Shown one piece after another: positions 14,420 through 22,871 of a stretch of DNA of 29,075 bases. The notes under the pieces were generated by a model that saw only the letters and a program-made list of their open reading frames with translations, was not told where the DNA came from and made no database searches. The translations under genes were made by a program, and so were the position numbers. Location of the stretch: contig CAYNNP010000056.1 of NCBI GenBank assembly GCA_964398215.1, positions 1 to 29,075 on the forward strand. Direction: 5' to 3'. Position 1 is the first letter of the stretch; every line of letters starts with the position of its first letter. This DNA comes from CAYNNP01 sp964398215 (lineage in GTDB: Bacteria > Planctomycetota > Planctomycetia > Pirellulales > Pirellulaceae).

Positions 14420-17077
14420 CTACGAGCTAGGACTGGATGTTTCTGCTAGGCCATCGTTGACAACATCCAATAGCAGATTGCGAATTTCATTTTGTCGACC
14501 ATGATCGCGAATCTGCTGGCCGTCCCGTTCAGTGACATAAAACACATCTGCAATCTGATCCAGGTGGGTATCAATCTTGGCGAAATGCAGATCTAAACCG
14601 AGAGTTGCGAACGCTGACGAGACGCGATACAGCAACCCTTCCTGGTCGTATGTAAAAAAGGATAGGATCGTGTAGCGATCAATCGTTTCGTTATCGAATA
14701 CGACATTGGTAGGCAACACGTTTACCTTGTCGGGTTCACGGCTGCTTTGCAGTGACCATGTTCGCCGATAAGGCGGCAGCGGTTCGTCGGGAGTATCCAG
14801 AAGGTGACAAATGCGTTGACAGACTCTAGTGATTCGGTCTTCTGGTGGTTGATCGGGAAAATCAGGATCGGAAACCCAAAACATATCCCAAGCCAAACCA
14901 CTGTCGAAAGTCTCCACATCAGCGCGAAGAATCCTTAAGCCCAACGTCAACAGCGCGCCCGTGACTCGCGAAAACGTACCTACTCGCGCCTGTCCATGCC
15001 GAAGAAAAACCGTGTACTTCATGGCGGAGATCTGCGGATCATATTCCCCGAACGCGTAAGAAGTCTTTGTCGTGGTTAGATTCTGCTGTAAATCCAAAAG
15101 CGTGGACGCGATTTGATCGGCGGATTGACGATTCAAAATCGAAAGCGAAAGCTCATTCAGGATTTCAAAACTCTCTTTTGTCGCATCGGCTTGTTGCAAA
15201 AGATCTCGCACCGTCTTGCGCTTTTCATCAAGCTCTCGGTCATTCTCTCCTGGCAGGTTTCCGGTTTCAAAGTAGCGGCGCGTCCGCAAATACAATTCTT
15301 CGATTAAACCCAGTTTCCAATCGTTGATAACTTCCGGCCCGACGGCTTCAAGATCAGCGACAGCATGCACAATCAGCAACTCCAACCGGCGAACCGAACC
15401 GACTTCCTTGGCAAATCCAAGCAGAATCTCCGGATCATTCAGGTCGTGGCGAAACGCTGCAACATTGGTGATCAAGTGCTTCAACACTAACCACTCCAAG
15501 ATCTCGGCAGACGCCTGATCCAGTTCCAGTCTCTTTGCCGTTTCCTTTGCGATTCTCGCGCCGACAATGCAATGGTCTTCTTCGTAGCCTTTGCCAATGT
15601 CATGAATCAGCAACGCTAAATGCAAAAGCGTTTTGTCTTTGATTCGCCGATACCGGCGCCCCATTCCAGTTTCACTGTCAGCCAAATCGGTCGCAGCTCG
15701 CACGGCGCGGATCGAGTGCGCATCGACAGTGTATTTATGGTAGGCGTTGAACTGCAAAAGTCCTCGAGTGCGGCCAAACTCGGGAATCAACTGTTCGATG
15801 ATGCGCAGTTCGTGCAGCCGCTTTAACAGTGAAGCCAACCGCCCAGGCCGACTGAGCAAAGACAAAAACGCACCAATCGCCTCGGGGCCAGGTTCTCCCG
15901 GTGGTCGATTCTGCATTGCCAAGCGGATCGCTTGCCAAGTTTTGTGCCCAATTCTGCGGCGATGGTGATTCGCCAAATACATCAACCGCAAAACACGAGA
16001 CAAACTCGACGTGAACTCTTTGGTGTCCGATTCCACGACCCAAATATGGGTTGGCCCCATTCGAATACTATCGTCGATCTTTTTCGCTCGAGCGCCTTCG
16101 TACAGCCTTGCTGCTAACGGGCGTGAACGAGCATCATCGGTAAAGTAGCCAGTGATGTATCGCACATTTCGAGTGTTTTCAAAGTACTCCTGCATGAAGG
16201 CTTCGACAGGCAACATTCCCTCGGTGCCTTCATAGCCCCAGGCTTCCGCGATCTCCATCTGAGTCGCTCGGTCCAATATGTCTTGGCTCCTGCCGGCGCG
16301 AAAGTGCAACTCCGTACGGACTCGAAGCATGAATGCGTAGGCGTCTAGCAATTGGCGATAGTCTTCGGGCGACAGAACCCCTAGCAATCGGAGTTGACGA
16401 AGTTCAACTTCGCCGAATCTTGCAAAACCGATCCAGCGAACAAGTTGAATATCGCGCAAACCTCCTCGCGAGCGTTTAACGTTTGGTCGAAGCAAATAAT
16501 TCGTCTCGCCCCATTTGTTTCTTTCTTCACGTCGCGCTGCGACAACGTTTGCGATCAATTTTTCACGCCGCCGCAACGCGCCTTGTCGCAGCGCTGAAAA
16601 GAACTTGCTGTAAACCTGCAAGCTACCGCCCAGCAATCGAGACTCCGTTAACGATGAAAAAATGACAGCGTCGGCCCAAGACATTCGACACGCTTCATTT
16701 GGTTGCCGAATTGAAAAACCAACATCCAGTCCGGCATCAACTAAGTCGCGTGTTAGATTCCCCGCCAACTTGTTTGCCAGTGGTGTCGAACGCGCCGTGG
16801 TCAACAGCATCAGATCTGCATCGGAATAGGGCGCCAAATCCCGTCGCCCCAATCCACCGTGTGCAACAAGGGCTACACCACCAGCTAGGGAATCCGTTGA
16901 ATGTTCGTGAAACGCCTGTTCCCAGACGTCGATGATGATGTCGTCGTACAGGTCTGCCAGGCGCGTAGAAACCTGAATGGCCTGGGAACCAGATTCATGC
17001 TGTACACGACACTTCTCGCGACCCGCTTTGAGGCGTTCACGGCATCGCAAGACAACTTTACGAAGGCCCGTAGACAT
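14420..17077 (-). CDS. glnD: [Protein-PII] uridylyltransferase / uridylyl-removing enzyme
   Basis: An 885-residue GlnD, close to the usual length, which senses glutamine and attaches or removes UMP on PII. Domains in order are: nucleotidyltransferase with GGLGRRDLAPYSDADLMLL (74-92; S85, D86 and D88 in the active-site pattern), the GlnD helical linker with LLRPNVKRSRGGLRDIQ, an HD domain (H447, H454, H492-D493 in LLIHDIGKGYEEDH) for UMP removal, and two C-terminal ACT domains (about 710-790, VFLRHGQARVGTFSRVTGAL, and about 805-880, YDQEGLLYRVSSAFATLGL) for glutamine sensing. All parts appear intact. The ATG at 17077 is 12 nt after the stop of glnB, so enzyme and substrate are encoded in one operon. 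Confidence 0.96.
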   Translation of the reverse strand: MSTGLRKVVLRCRERLKAGREKCRVQHESGSQAIQVSTRLADLYDDIIIDVWEQAFHEHSTDSLAGGVALVAHGGLGRRDLAPYSDADLMLLTTARSTPLANKLAGNLTRDLVDAGLDVGFSIRQPNEACRMSWADAVIFSSLTESRLLGGSLQVYSKFFSALRQGALRRREKLIANVVAARREERNKWGETNYLLRPNVKRSRGGLRDIQLVRWIGFARFGEVELRQLRLLGVLSPEDYRQLLDAYAFMLRVRTELHFRAGRSQDILDRATQMEIAEAWGYEGTEGMLPVEAFMQEYFENTRNVRYITGYFTDDARSRPLAARLYEGARAKKIDDSIRMGPTHIWVVESDTKEFTSSLSRVLRLMYLANHHRRRIGHKTWQAIRLAMQNRPPGEPGPEAIGAFLSLLSRPGRLASLLKRLHELRIIEQLIPEFGRTRGLLQFNAYHKYTVDAHSIRAVRAATDLADSETGMGRRYRRIKDKTLLHLALLIHDIGKGYEEDHCIVGARIAKETAKRLELDQASAEILEWLVLKHLITNVAAFRHDLNDPEILLGFAKEVGSVRRLELLIVHAVADLEAVGPEVINDWKLGLIEELYLRTRRYFETGNLPGENDRELDEKRKTVRDLLQQADATKESFEILNELSLSILNRQSADQIASTLLDLQQNLTTTKTSYAFGEYDPQISAMKYTVFLRHGQARVGTFSRVTGALLTLGLRILRADVETFDSGLAWDMFWVSDPDFPDQPPEDRITRVCQRICHLLDTPDEPLPPYRRTWSLQSSREPDKVNVLPTNVVFDNETIDRYTILSFFTYDQEGLLYRVSSAFATLGLDLHFAKIDTHLDQIADVFYVTERDGQQIRDHGRQNEIRNLLLDVVNDGLAETSSPSS

Positions 17078-17089
17078 CGGCTGGCCTGA

Positions 17090-17428
17090 TTAAAGGGCGT
17101 CCTCACCCCGCTCACCGGTACGTATCCGGATTGAGTCTTCTAGGTTTGTCACAAAGATTTTTCCGTCGCCGATTTGCCCCGTTTGTGCCGTCTTGAGAAT
17201 CGTGTCGACAACTGTTTGCAGATTCTCGTTTGTGCAGATCACTTCGATTTTTACTTTGGGCACAAAATCGATCGCGTACTCAGTTCCACGGTAGATTTCC
17301 GTGTGTCCTTTCTGCCTTCCAAAGCCACGAACTTCGCTCACGGTCATGCCGTGGATCCCCTGGTCCGTCAACGCGTTCTTGACGTCTTCCAGTTTAAAGT
17401 GACGTACGATGGCTTCTACTTTTTTCAC
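17090..17428 (-). CDS. glnB: Nitrogen regulatory protein PII
   Basis: A 112-residue PII protein, the family's usual size. It forms a trimer that reads ATP/ADP and 2-oxoglutarate and signals nitrogen status to enzymes, transporters or kinases. The N-terminus MKKVEAIVRHFKLEDVKNAL, the T-loop GRQKGHTEIYRGTEYAIDF (37-55) and the C-loop region VTNLEDSIRIRTGERGEDAL are all present. Tyr51, the classical uridylylation site, is conserved, matching the complete GlnD encoded next in the operon. The start is a GTG at 17428 with GAGG 7 nt upstream. No amtB or glnA is adjacent. GlnB or GlnK identity cannot be separated without phylogeny, so the symbol is a family choice. Confidence 0.94.
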   Translation of the reverse strand: MKKVEAIVRHFKLEDVKNALTDQGIHGMTVSEVRGFGRQKGHTEIYRGTEYAIDFVPKVKIEVICTNENLQTVVDTILKTAQTGQIGDGKIFVTNLEDSIRIRTGERGEDAL

Positions 17429-17435
17429 AATCTAA

Positions 17436-17439
17436 CCTC
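17436..17439 (-). promoter_or_regulatory. Ribosome binding site of glnB, fixing a GTG start
   Basis: The minus strand reads GAGG, 7 nt before the GTG at 17428. The spacing, together with alignment of the protein start to the family, supports GTG as the initiation codon. Confidence 0.65.
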
Positions 17440-17586
17440 GAATCTGCGTGCGAACAGATGTGCCGCTTCCGACACGATATCTTTGCCAAATTGTACACTG
17501 TGCAGATCCAGCTAAGCTAGTTGGTTGATCGACTACTCACCGGAAAACCAAAAAACTAAGGCGATTAACCCACCCTATCAATGCGT

Positions 17587-18135
17587 TCACGGTTTTTCCC
17601 ATACGACTTCTGGAATCGATTCTCGCTGATTGGCGACTCGTGTGACAACAAATAAATAGTCGCTTAAACGATTCAAGTAAGTGATCACCGTGTTCGCAAT
17701 GTCGGTGTCGGGCTGTGACGCCAACGTCACGACTCGGCGTTCCGCGCGACGGCACGTACCTCTTGCCAAATGCAAATACGAAGCAGACAGACTGCCGCCT
17801 GGCAGGATGAATTGTTTCAATTCCGGTAACTGCTCCTCGTGCTCATCAATCAACGCCTCAAGCCGATTGATGTGGGTTTGGCCGATGACTCGCAAGTCAA
17901 ATTGCTCAGGATCGGGCGTCGCCAATTCCGCCCCAATCGAAAACAACTCGTGCTGTATCTGGTCTAGCTGTTGATCCAGATCAGGAGGCAGATTGCTGGA
18001 TCGCGCCAGCCCGATGACCGCGTTTAGCTCGTCAACCGTCCCATAGCTTTCGATCCGAATATCGTCTTTACTGACGCGCGGTCCGCCAAACAAACCGGTA
18101 CTGCCGGCATCGCCTGTTCGGGTATAAATTTTCAT
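17587..18135 (-). CDS. ATP:cob(I)alamin adenosyltransferase, PduO type
   Basis: A 182-residue enzyme that transfers the adenosyl group of ATP to cob(I)alamin, making coenzyme B12. The N-terminal ATP-binding motif TRTGDAGSTGLFGG (5-18) is complete, followed by SYGTVDELNAVIGLAR (30-45), the Arg-rich helix CRRAERRV (128-135) and LNRLSDYLF (154-162), all characteristic of the PduO/MMAB family. The start at 18135 places the motif at the usual distance from the N-terminus. No cobalamin-dependent enzyme or B12 riboswitch is visible nearby. Possible users elsewhere in the genome include methylmalonyl-CoA mutase or class II ribonucleotide reductase. The gene is divergent from the Nudix hydrolase across 119 bp. 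Confidence 0.93.
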   Translation of the reverse strand: MKIYTRTGDAGSTGLFGGPRVSKDDIRIESYGTVDELNAVIGLARSSNLPPDLDQQLDQIQHELFSIGAELATPDPEQFDLRVIGQTHINRLEALIDEHEEQLPELKQFILPGGSLSASYLHLARGTCRRAERRVVTLASQPDTDIANTVITYLNRLSDYLFVVTRVANQRESIPEVVWEKP

Positions 18136-18242
18136 TGAATGAAGGCCTGCGAACCTTTAGGTCTGGAAATCATCGTTTGTAACGTCGCCCAGGGATTGCG
18201 ATACGATTCGCACTGGACGTGCACTGATTATACGCCCCAAGC

Positions 18243-18248
18243 AAGGAG
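18243..18248 (+). promoter_or_regulatory. Ribosome binding site of the Nudix gene
   Basis: AAGGAG lies 6 nt before the ATG at 18255. It is one of the few strong Shine-Dalgarno sites in this window and fixes the start. Confidence 0.75.
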
Positions 18249-18254
18249 CCACCT

Positions 18255-18686
18255 ATGAGTCCCCTACCAGAAGGCGACCAAGTCCGCGCCGCTGGCATTT
18301 TGTTGTTAACAACTGAGCCCGCGCCCAAGTTTTTACTCATGCGACACCCCAAACGCTGGGATCTTCCCAAAGGTCACTGCGAGGCTGGTGAATCCTGGCA
18401 AGAAACTGCCTTGCGCGAAACACACGAAGAAACTGGGATTCAGCCTGAGCAGATTGTCTTGGATCCAGACTTTCGATTCACGCTTAGCTATCCGGTAAAG
18501 TACAAGCGCTGGGCGGGTCGTGAATTCAACAAAACAGTCTACTATTTCTTGGGTCGCATCCCGGCACCCGTTGACCTAAAGCTAACTGAGCACGATTCCT
18601 TTCAGTGGTTCGATTGGAATCCGCCGCACGAAATTCAATCACAAACGATCGATCCGCTTTTGGCCGCGGTAGCAGAATTCTTGTAA
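18255..18686 (+). CDS. Nudix hydrolase, probably acting on diadenosine polyphosphates
   Basis: A 143-residue Nudix protein. The Nudix box GHCEAGESWQETALRETHEETGI (residues 40-62) fits the consensus GX5EX7REUXEEXGU without gaps and supplies the metal-binding glutamates. The preceding LLMRHPKRWDLPKGH and following FRFTLSYPVKYKR...KTVYYFLGRI segments are like the bis(5'-nucleosyl)-tetraphosphatase branch, where such enzymes remove stress-associated dinucleotides. The exact substrate in this family is hard to predict. It starts after a strong AAGGAG site and is divergent from the cobalamin adenosyltransferase gene. Confidence 0.88.
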   Translation: MSPLPEGDQVRAAGILLLTTEPAPKFLLMRHPKRWDLPKGHCEAGESWQETALRETHEETGIQPEQIVLDPDFRFTLSYPVKYKRWAGREFNKTVYYFLGRIPAPVDLKLTEHDSFQWFDWNPPHEIQSQTIDPLLAAVAEFL

Positions 18687-18737
18687 ACCACTGCTTTGCA
18701 AAGACACTCGCCAAACTGGACCAACGATCCTGCTGGT

Positions 18738-18911
18738 TTAATCTTCGGGCACACCCAGTTCATCGTACTCGGAGTAAGTCTGATCCAACTGCCGGGTCAA
18801 ACGTTTCCAACGTCGGCGGCGCCATGATTTTTCTCGCTTACGCTTCAGACGCATGTACAGCCGTATAAAGACCAATAAAAAAGCAGCGATAAGAATTAAG
18901 ATTTGCCACAT
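18738..18911 (-). CDS. Small single-pass membrane protein (57 residues)
   Basis: A minus-strand frame starting MWQILILIAAFLLVFIRLYM encodes 57 residues. One hydrophobic helix at residues 2-18 is followed by a very basic cluster (RLKRKREKSWRRRRWKRL) and an acidic C-terminus (YDELGVPED), so the basic part should face the cytoplasm. The start codon lies 15 nt beyond the stop of the transglutaminase-like gene on the same strand, which supports co-transcription. No homologue comes to mind. The well-formed membrane-anchor pattern and its operon-like spacing favour a real gene, but its shortness keeps confidence moderate. Confidence 0.55.
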   Translation of the reverse strand: MWQILILIAAFLLVFIRLYMRLKRKREKSWRRRRWKRLTRQLDQTYSEYDELGVPED

Positions 18912-18926
18912 TCGATTTTCACGCGA

Positions 18927-20558
18927 TCAATCGTATCTAACAGCTCGGACCTCGAATTCGATCTTACCAATCGCATTCATGATCGGTTTGAATGCATCGT
19001 ATTCATTTCCATTGGCAAGCGTCGTTGTTGCTAGGCCAATTCGATCTTGTGCCGCTTCGGCTCCCGTCATCGCGTCCAACGCAATCCATTTTCCGTCCAC
19101 ATGAGCAATGTTCCAGATGTGGAACGCCATCCGTTGGTCCTCCCCTGGCACAAAGACAAAACCTGCAACCAGCCGGCAAGGAATTTCTTTGGCTCTTAGC
19201 AGCGCTGTCAACAAAGTCGCATATTCGTAGCACTCACCAACGGCTAAGTCTGCGATACTTGAAGCTGGGGATAACCCAGCGCTGGGCTGTTCTTGCATCC
19301 ATTCACCAGCCACACGACACAGTTCCAACGCAACTTCTTTTTCTGTCACATTGTCCCGAGTACCCGCCGTCGCGGCGATTTGCGAAATTCGCTTGGCTCC
19401 AAAATCGATGAACTTAGTTGGCGCCAAATCACTCTTGTCTGGAACCAATTTGGACTTTACGAATCCGCTGGGAATTCTATCCGTTGCAGTGACCAAGACT
19501 TGAAAGAGTCCATCTTCCGTCTTGCGAACAGATTGCCCTGGCAGTGCTGGGATTTCGATTGCCACTTTGTCACGCTTTGCAATTCGACTTGGTGATACGA
19601 CGAATGCGGTGCGAATGGCTTCACTGGGTCGATCGAATTTTCCGGTCAAAGCGATTGCCGTGGATCGAACCATGTCTTTCGGTTTTGTCGCGCCCCCGAG
19701 CGCAGATTCTTTGTCTGTCGCGTAGGAGACCAACCCATCGGCTGAGCGAAGCGTTTTTAAGACTGTTCCTTCGTCGTCTACCCACAAGACCTGTTCGACA
19801 ACTTTATCATTCTCTGGGTCAACCATGTACTGACATGTGACTTCCATCGATTTTGTGAATGTGCCGTCCAACAGCGGAATGGCGACCTCTCCGGTGCACA
19901 GCAATTTGACCTTTAACATGCTGAATTGAATCGGATCCAGCGTTTCCAATGTTCGTTCGTCGCCCGCTTTCATAGGACTACGACGTAGCGATTGTTGCAC
20001 CGCCATCACGCCACGGGCCGTCGATTTCCATTTGATCCGTTTGGTTGTAAGCCCTGTTCCGTTGGTTGCTTCGATAGCCAACAGACCTTCATTGACCGTG
20101 CCGCTGTATTTATGAAACATGGGCCCCACTCGCAGCGTGCTATCGATGCTTAGGAGAGCCCCGCGCGATGTCTCTGCCGATTTTTGTACCAAGTGCTGAA
20201 CAAAAACTGACTTCCCCTGCCGGAATCGAATTTGGTCTTCCAGTACATACTGAACGTTAGCATCGCCGCCCGAAATCAGCTCTTCCATGGAACGCTTGGC
20301 AGAAATATGGCTGTAGCCAACTTGTTGTCCATCTAAATAGTACGCATTCCAAGTCTCCCAGTCCGTACCGAATGCTTGCCCGGGAGCCTCCAAGGCAGCG
20401 CTGGAACGCTTTTCTTGCTTGGGTTGTTTTTGATTATCAGATCCATTGACATTGGTGGGCCGATCAAGAGGTGGTCGTGGAGGCACATCGCATCCACAAA
20501 ACACGGTTGCGAAAAGCGACAGTGACAAGCAAAGCGAGTGAAATTGCAATCGGTTCAT
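18927..20558 (-). CDS. Transglutaminase-like domain lipoprotein
   Basis: A 543-residue protein from the ATG at 20558 (MNRLQFHSLCLSLSLFATVF). The N-terminus is a signal sequence ending FCGCDVPP, a probable lipobox, then a Gln/Lys/Pro-rich tether, so the mature protein is likely membrane-anchored outside the cytoplasm. The middle is a beta-rich region, while the C-terminal part is a transglutaminase/protease-like fold with GECYEYATLLTALLR (Cys443), MAFHIWNIA (His480) and WIALDAMTG (Asp495), a full Cys-His-Asp triad. Such domains can act as peptidases or amidases rather than cross-linkers. An in-frame TTG-type extension upstream to 20705 exists, but it would bury the signal sequence. A 57-residue membrane protein follows closely downstream. 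Confidence 0.85.
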   Translation of the reverse strand: MNRLQFHSLCLSLSLFATVFCGCDVPPRPPLDRPTNVNGSDNQKQPKQEKRSSAALEAPGQAFGTDWETWNAYYLDGQQVGYSHISAKRSMEELISGGDANVQYVLEDQIRFRQGKSVFVQHLVQKSAETSRGALLSIDSTLRVGPMFHKYSGTVNEGLLAIEATNGTGLTTKRIKWKSTARGVMAVQQSLRRSPMKAGDERTLETLDPIQFSMLKVKLLCTGEVAIPLLDGTFTKSMEVTCQYMVDPENDKVVEQVLWVDDEGTVLKTLRSADGLVSYATDKESALGGATKPKDMVRSTAIALTGKFDRPSEAIRTAFVVSPSRIAKRDKVAIEIPALPGQSVRKTEDGLFQVLVTATDRIPSGFVKSKLVPDKSDLAPTKFIDFGAKRISQIAATAGTRDNVTEKEVALELCRVAGEWMQEQPSAGLSPASSIADLAVGECYEYATLLTALLRAKEIPCRLVAGFVFVPGEDQRMAFHIWNIAHVDGKWIALDAMTGAEAAQDRIGLATTTLANGNEYDAFKPIMNAIGKIEFEVRAVRYD

Positions 20559-20867
20559 TTCGACTAACCGCACAGACAGTATCCAGAAAAGTAGCGCCCT
20601 TGAAACAACAGTATACCGGCGGTTCGACAAATCCCGTCCTATGAAGTTACGTATACCGCTGATTGCAAAACCGGGTCCGTTTATAACGATTTTGCCAAGT
20701 ATCAACGATGTTCATGCTATCAGGGATACGATTTTTGGGGAATCTAGGTCCCTATCCACGAATCTCGGTGTCGCGACCGCAGAGTGACCTAGCGTTTGTT
20801 GTGTCACCTGAGCTCTGGCTCTGGTTCTTCACAAACAGAACCTCACTCCTCACAAAACAGATTCAAG
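20559..20867. other. Divergent intergenic region
   Basis: These 309 bp separate the divergent lipoprotein and 20868 genes and must hold both promoters. GTATACCG occurs twice in the same direction at 20611 and 20651, 40 bp apart, which could be a binding site pair. No hairpin, terminator or gene is supported. Confidence 0.35.
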
Positions 20868-21572
20868 ATGGGTTTCCTCAAACGCATCCTTCGCACCGGT
20901 ACCTCAGAGGATTCGGCGCAGCCCATTCCAGTGGGCAGCTTCGAGACTTTGACGGAAGACGAACTACAAACACACATGGCGATCAATCGCTATGGTGCGT
21001 TTGACCTTACCGATGCAGTGCGCCCTTCCTACGACTTGCAAGTTGTTCCACGGCAAGGCTTTCGTTTCGATCAATACATTGACGACAACGATGGCTCTCG
21101 AACACCCGTGATCATGGCGGCAGCGACACGACGTATCCTGATGGAAACGTTCATGGAACTGCTCGATCCATTGGGACCGGTGGTTGACGTTGTCTTGGAA
21201 ACAAGCCATCAATTTGGTGGCCCGCAACAAGACTTGTACCGCGAGCACATTGATGTGCCTGTCCTGAAAAGCATTCTTTGGGAGCATGAAAATTTGCTGC
21301 TCAATGATGGATGCACAGGCGTCGCGGTCATCAACCCATCCAAACGCCAGGAAGTGCAACTGGATGAACACAAGCTTCTGATCATGTATGGCGACCCGCT
21401 GGATCGGTTCGAATCGATGTTGATTGATAGCGATATCTATCCCGACAATGACATTCAGTTCATCACCGAAGCAGAGCATGTTCATAGCAGCAGTGAGCGA
21501 TTCTTTGATGACTTCAGTGTCTTGAAAAATCGCCTTGGCATGGACGGCGAAGATCACGCAGGCGCCTGCTAG
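20868..21572 (+). CDS. Unrecognised acidic cytosolic protein
   Basis: A 234-residue protein starting MGFLKRILRTGTSED at the ATG at 20868; an in-frame frame extends to 20796 but begins with unconvincing sequence. There is no signal peptide or membrane segment. The N-terminal 15 residues are basic and amphipathic; the remainder is acidic with ordered-looking blocks such as AATRRILMETFMELLDPLGPVVDVVLETSH, ILWEHENLLLNDGCTGVAVIN and EHKLLIMYGDPLDRFESML, and a His/Asp-rich C-terminal part. I do not recognise a family; alternating hydrophobic strands suggest an alpha/beta fold. It stands between the lipoprotein and the DUF1569 gene, which gives no functional hint. Confidence 0.75.
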   Translation: MGFLKRILRTGTSEDSAQPIPVGSFETLTEDELQTHMAINRYGAFDLTDAVRPSYDLQVVPRQGFRFDQYIDDNDGSRTPVIMAAATRRILMETFMELLDPLGPVVDVVLETSHQFGGPQQDLYREHIDVPVLKSILWEHENLLLNDGCTGVAVINPSKRQEVQLDEHKLLIMYGDPLDRFESMLIDSDIYPDNDIQFITEAEHVHSSSERFFDDFSVLKNRLGMDGEDHAGAC

Positions 21573-21662
21573 TCAGGTTTGCCAGGGCCGCTTCCAACGG
21601 TCACAACATCATGAGAGAATGATCGGATCGATTCCGTGACCTCTCTCATAGAAAAGTTGACC

Positions 21663-22136
21663 ATGGCAGAAAAGCGATCTATAGTTTTCAGCGACTGGGG
21701 TGACGTTCTCAATGAACTTGATCAACTCAGTGGCTGTGAATACGAGCAAGCTGGCCAATGGAATCTTGGCGAATGTTGCAACCATCTCAATGATTGGCTT
21801 GGCTATCCGATGGATGGTTTTCCCAAGTCTCCGTTTCCCGCCGGGGCGATGCTTTGGATGATGAAAGTCGTCATTGGCAAGTCCATGCTCAAGTCCATCA
21901 TCAAAAATGGATTCAAACCGGGAACTCCAACCGCCCCGCACACAGTTCATTCTGTTGACAAATCATCGGATCACGATGCGGTCCAGAATCTGAAGCAGAC
22001 GGTGCAACGATTCCAAGACTTTCAAGGCGAGATTCATTCGTCGCCGTTCTTTGGCAGCATGGACAAACCGACTGCCGAAAAACTACAGCTCCAGCACTTC
22101 TCGCATCACCTTAGTTATTTGATACCGAAAGTGTGA
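21663..22136 (+). CDS. DUF1569 (DinB-like four-helix) protein
   Basis: A 157-residue protein. The ATG at 21663 (MAEKRSIVFSDWGDV) is chosen; a GTG at 21636 would add nine residues. QWNLGECCNHLNDWLGYPMDGFP near the N-terminus and a C-terminal QLQHFSHHLSYLIPKV are the DUF1569 hallmarks; the His residues resemble the metal-site pattern of the DinB-like superfamily. These proteins are small helical bundles, sometimes thiol-dependent transferases, but no function is established for this branch. It converges with nadD, with only 8 nt between the two stops. Confidence 0.78.
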   Translation: MAEKRSIVFSDWGDVLNELDQLSGCEYEQAGQWNLGECCNHLNDWLGYPMDGFPKSPFPAGAMLWMMKVVIGKSMLKSIIKNGFKPGTPTAPHTVHSVDKSSDHDAVQNLKQTVQRFQDFQGEIHSSPFFGSMDKPTAEKLQLQHFSHHLSYLIPKV

Positions 22137-22144
22137 AAGAGCTG

Positions 22145-22750
22145 TTAGCGGTACAACTTGTTGACTTTGATGAAAGTCTCGGTTGCTCGAGACGTTTTGA
22201 ACCGGATACTTTTTCCGCAAGCAATCGCATCGCGAAGCGTGGAGCTTGAGATTTCCAGCACAGGCATCTTGACCACGTTTTCTTCAAACATCGTGATGCG
22301 ATCGGACCCAGCCAAGCCTTTCAATACCGCAAAGTCAACTGGTGGATCGCCCCCACGCTGGACCACCGCCAGCGTCACCATATCAAGTAGTTGCTCGGGC
22401 TGGTGCCACTTGGGCATGGTTGCCAGCGAGTCGCTTCCGATGACCAAAAACAACTCCGCGTCAGGATGTTCCGAGCGAAACTCTTTCACAGTGTCCACTG
22501 TATAGCTGATGTCGCCGCGGGCAATTTCGCGATCATCAACAAAATGCTCGGGGCAACCGCCCAAGGCCAACTGCAGCATTTGTAGCCGTTCTTGGTCCGA
22601 TGCTTGCGGACCATTTTGCTTGAGTGGCGACGTCGCTGCTGGAACCCAATGCAATTGGGTCAATCCAAATTGCTCGACCGCAGTCTCACCAATCCACAGA
22701 TGTCCCATGTGCACAGGGTCAAACGATCCGCCGAAAATCCCGATACGCAT
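22145..22750 (-). CDS. nadD: Nicotinate-nucleotide adenylyltransferase
   Basis: A 201-residue NadD that transfers AMP from ATP to nicotinate mononucleotide, giving deamido-NAD in NAD synthesis. The nucleotidyltransferase signature GGSFDPVHMGH (7-17, HxGH at 14-17), ISYTVDTVKEF, LVIGSDSLATMPKWHQ and the terminal ISSSTLRDAI are all present. Two ATGs are adjacent; the second, at 22750, is preferred because GAGG (22757-22760) is 6 nt upstream of it and only 3 nt from the first. It is divergent from priA across about 120 bp and convergent with the DUF1569 gene. Confidence 0.95.
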   Translation of the reverse strand: MRIGIFGGSFDPVHMGHLWIGETAVEQFGLTQLHWVPAATSPLKQNGPQASDQERLQMLQLALGGCPEHFVDDREIARGDISYTVDTVKEFRSEHPDAELFLVIGSDSLATMPKWHQPEQLLDMVTLAVVQRGGDPPVDFAVLKGLAGSDRITMFEENVVKMPVLEISSSTLRDAIACGKSIRFKTSRATETFIKVNKLYR

Positions 22751-22756
22751 CATTCG

Positions 22757-22760
22757 CCTC
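22757..22760 (-). promoter_or_regulatory. Ribosome binding site of nadD, deciding between two ATGs
   Basis: The minus strand reads GAGG followed by CGAATG and then the ATG at 22750. A 6-nt spacing favours the second of the two adjacent ATG codons. Confidence 0.55.
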
Positions 22761-22871
22761 AAAAAATCGAATCTTCAATCCAATGACCATACGTGTCCTT
22801 GGCGCAGCAGACAATCCGGCAGAATCCGCGGATCATTTTCCACACCAATTCATTCATCGGGCGAATCAAGT

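Noticed and set aside
17429..17586. Sigma-54 or nitrogen-regulated promoter before glnB
   Set aside because: No TGGCAC-N5-TTGC match could be found in this stretch on the minus strand.
20559..20705. 49-codon extension before the transglutaminase-like lipoprotein
   Set aside because: It would place a signal sequence and lipobox inside the protein. The ATG at 20558 gives a normal lipoprotein start.
22509..22871. Long in-frame extension before priA
   Set aside because: It overlaps nadD on the other strand and has a low-complexity, cysteine and serine rich composition unlike PriA. The family domain begins after 22872.
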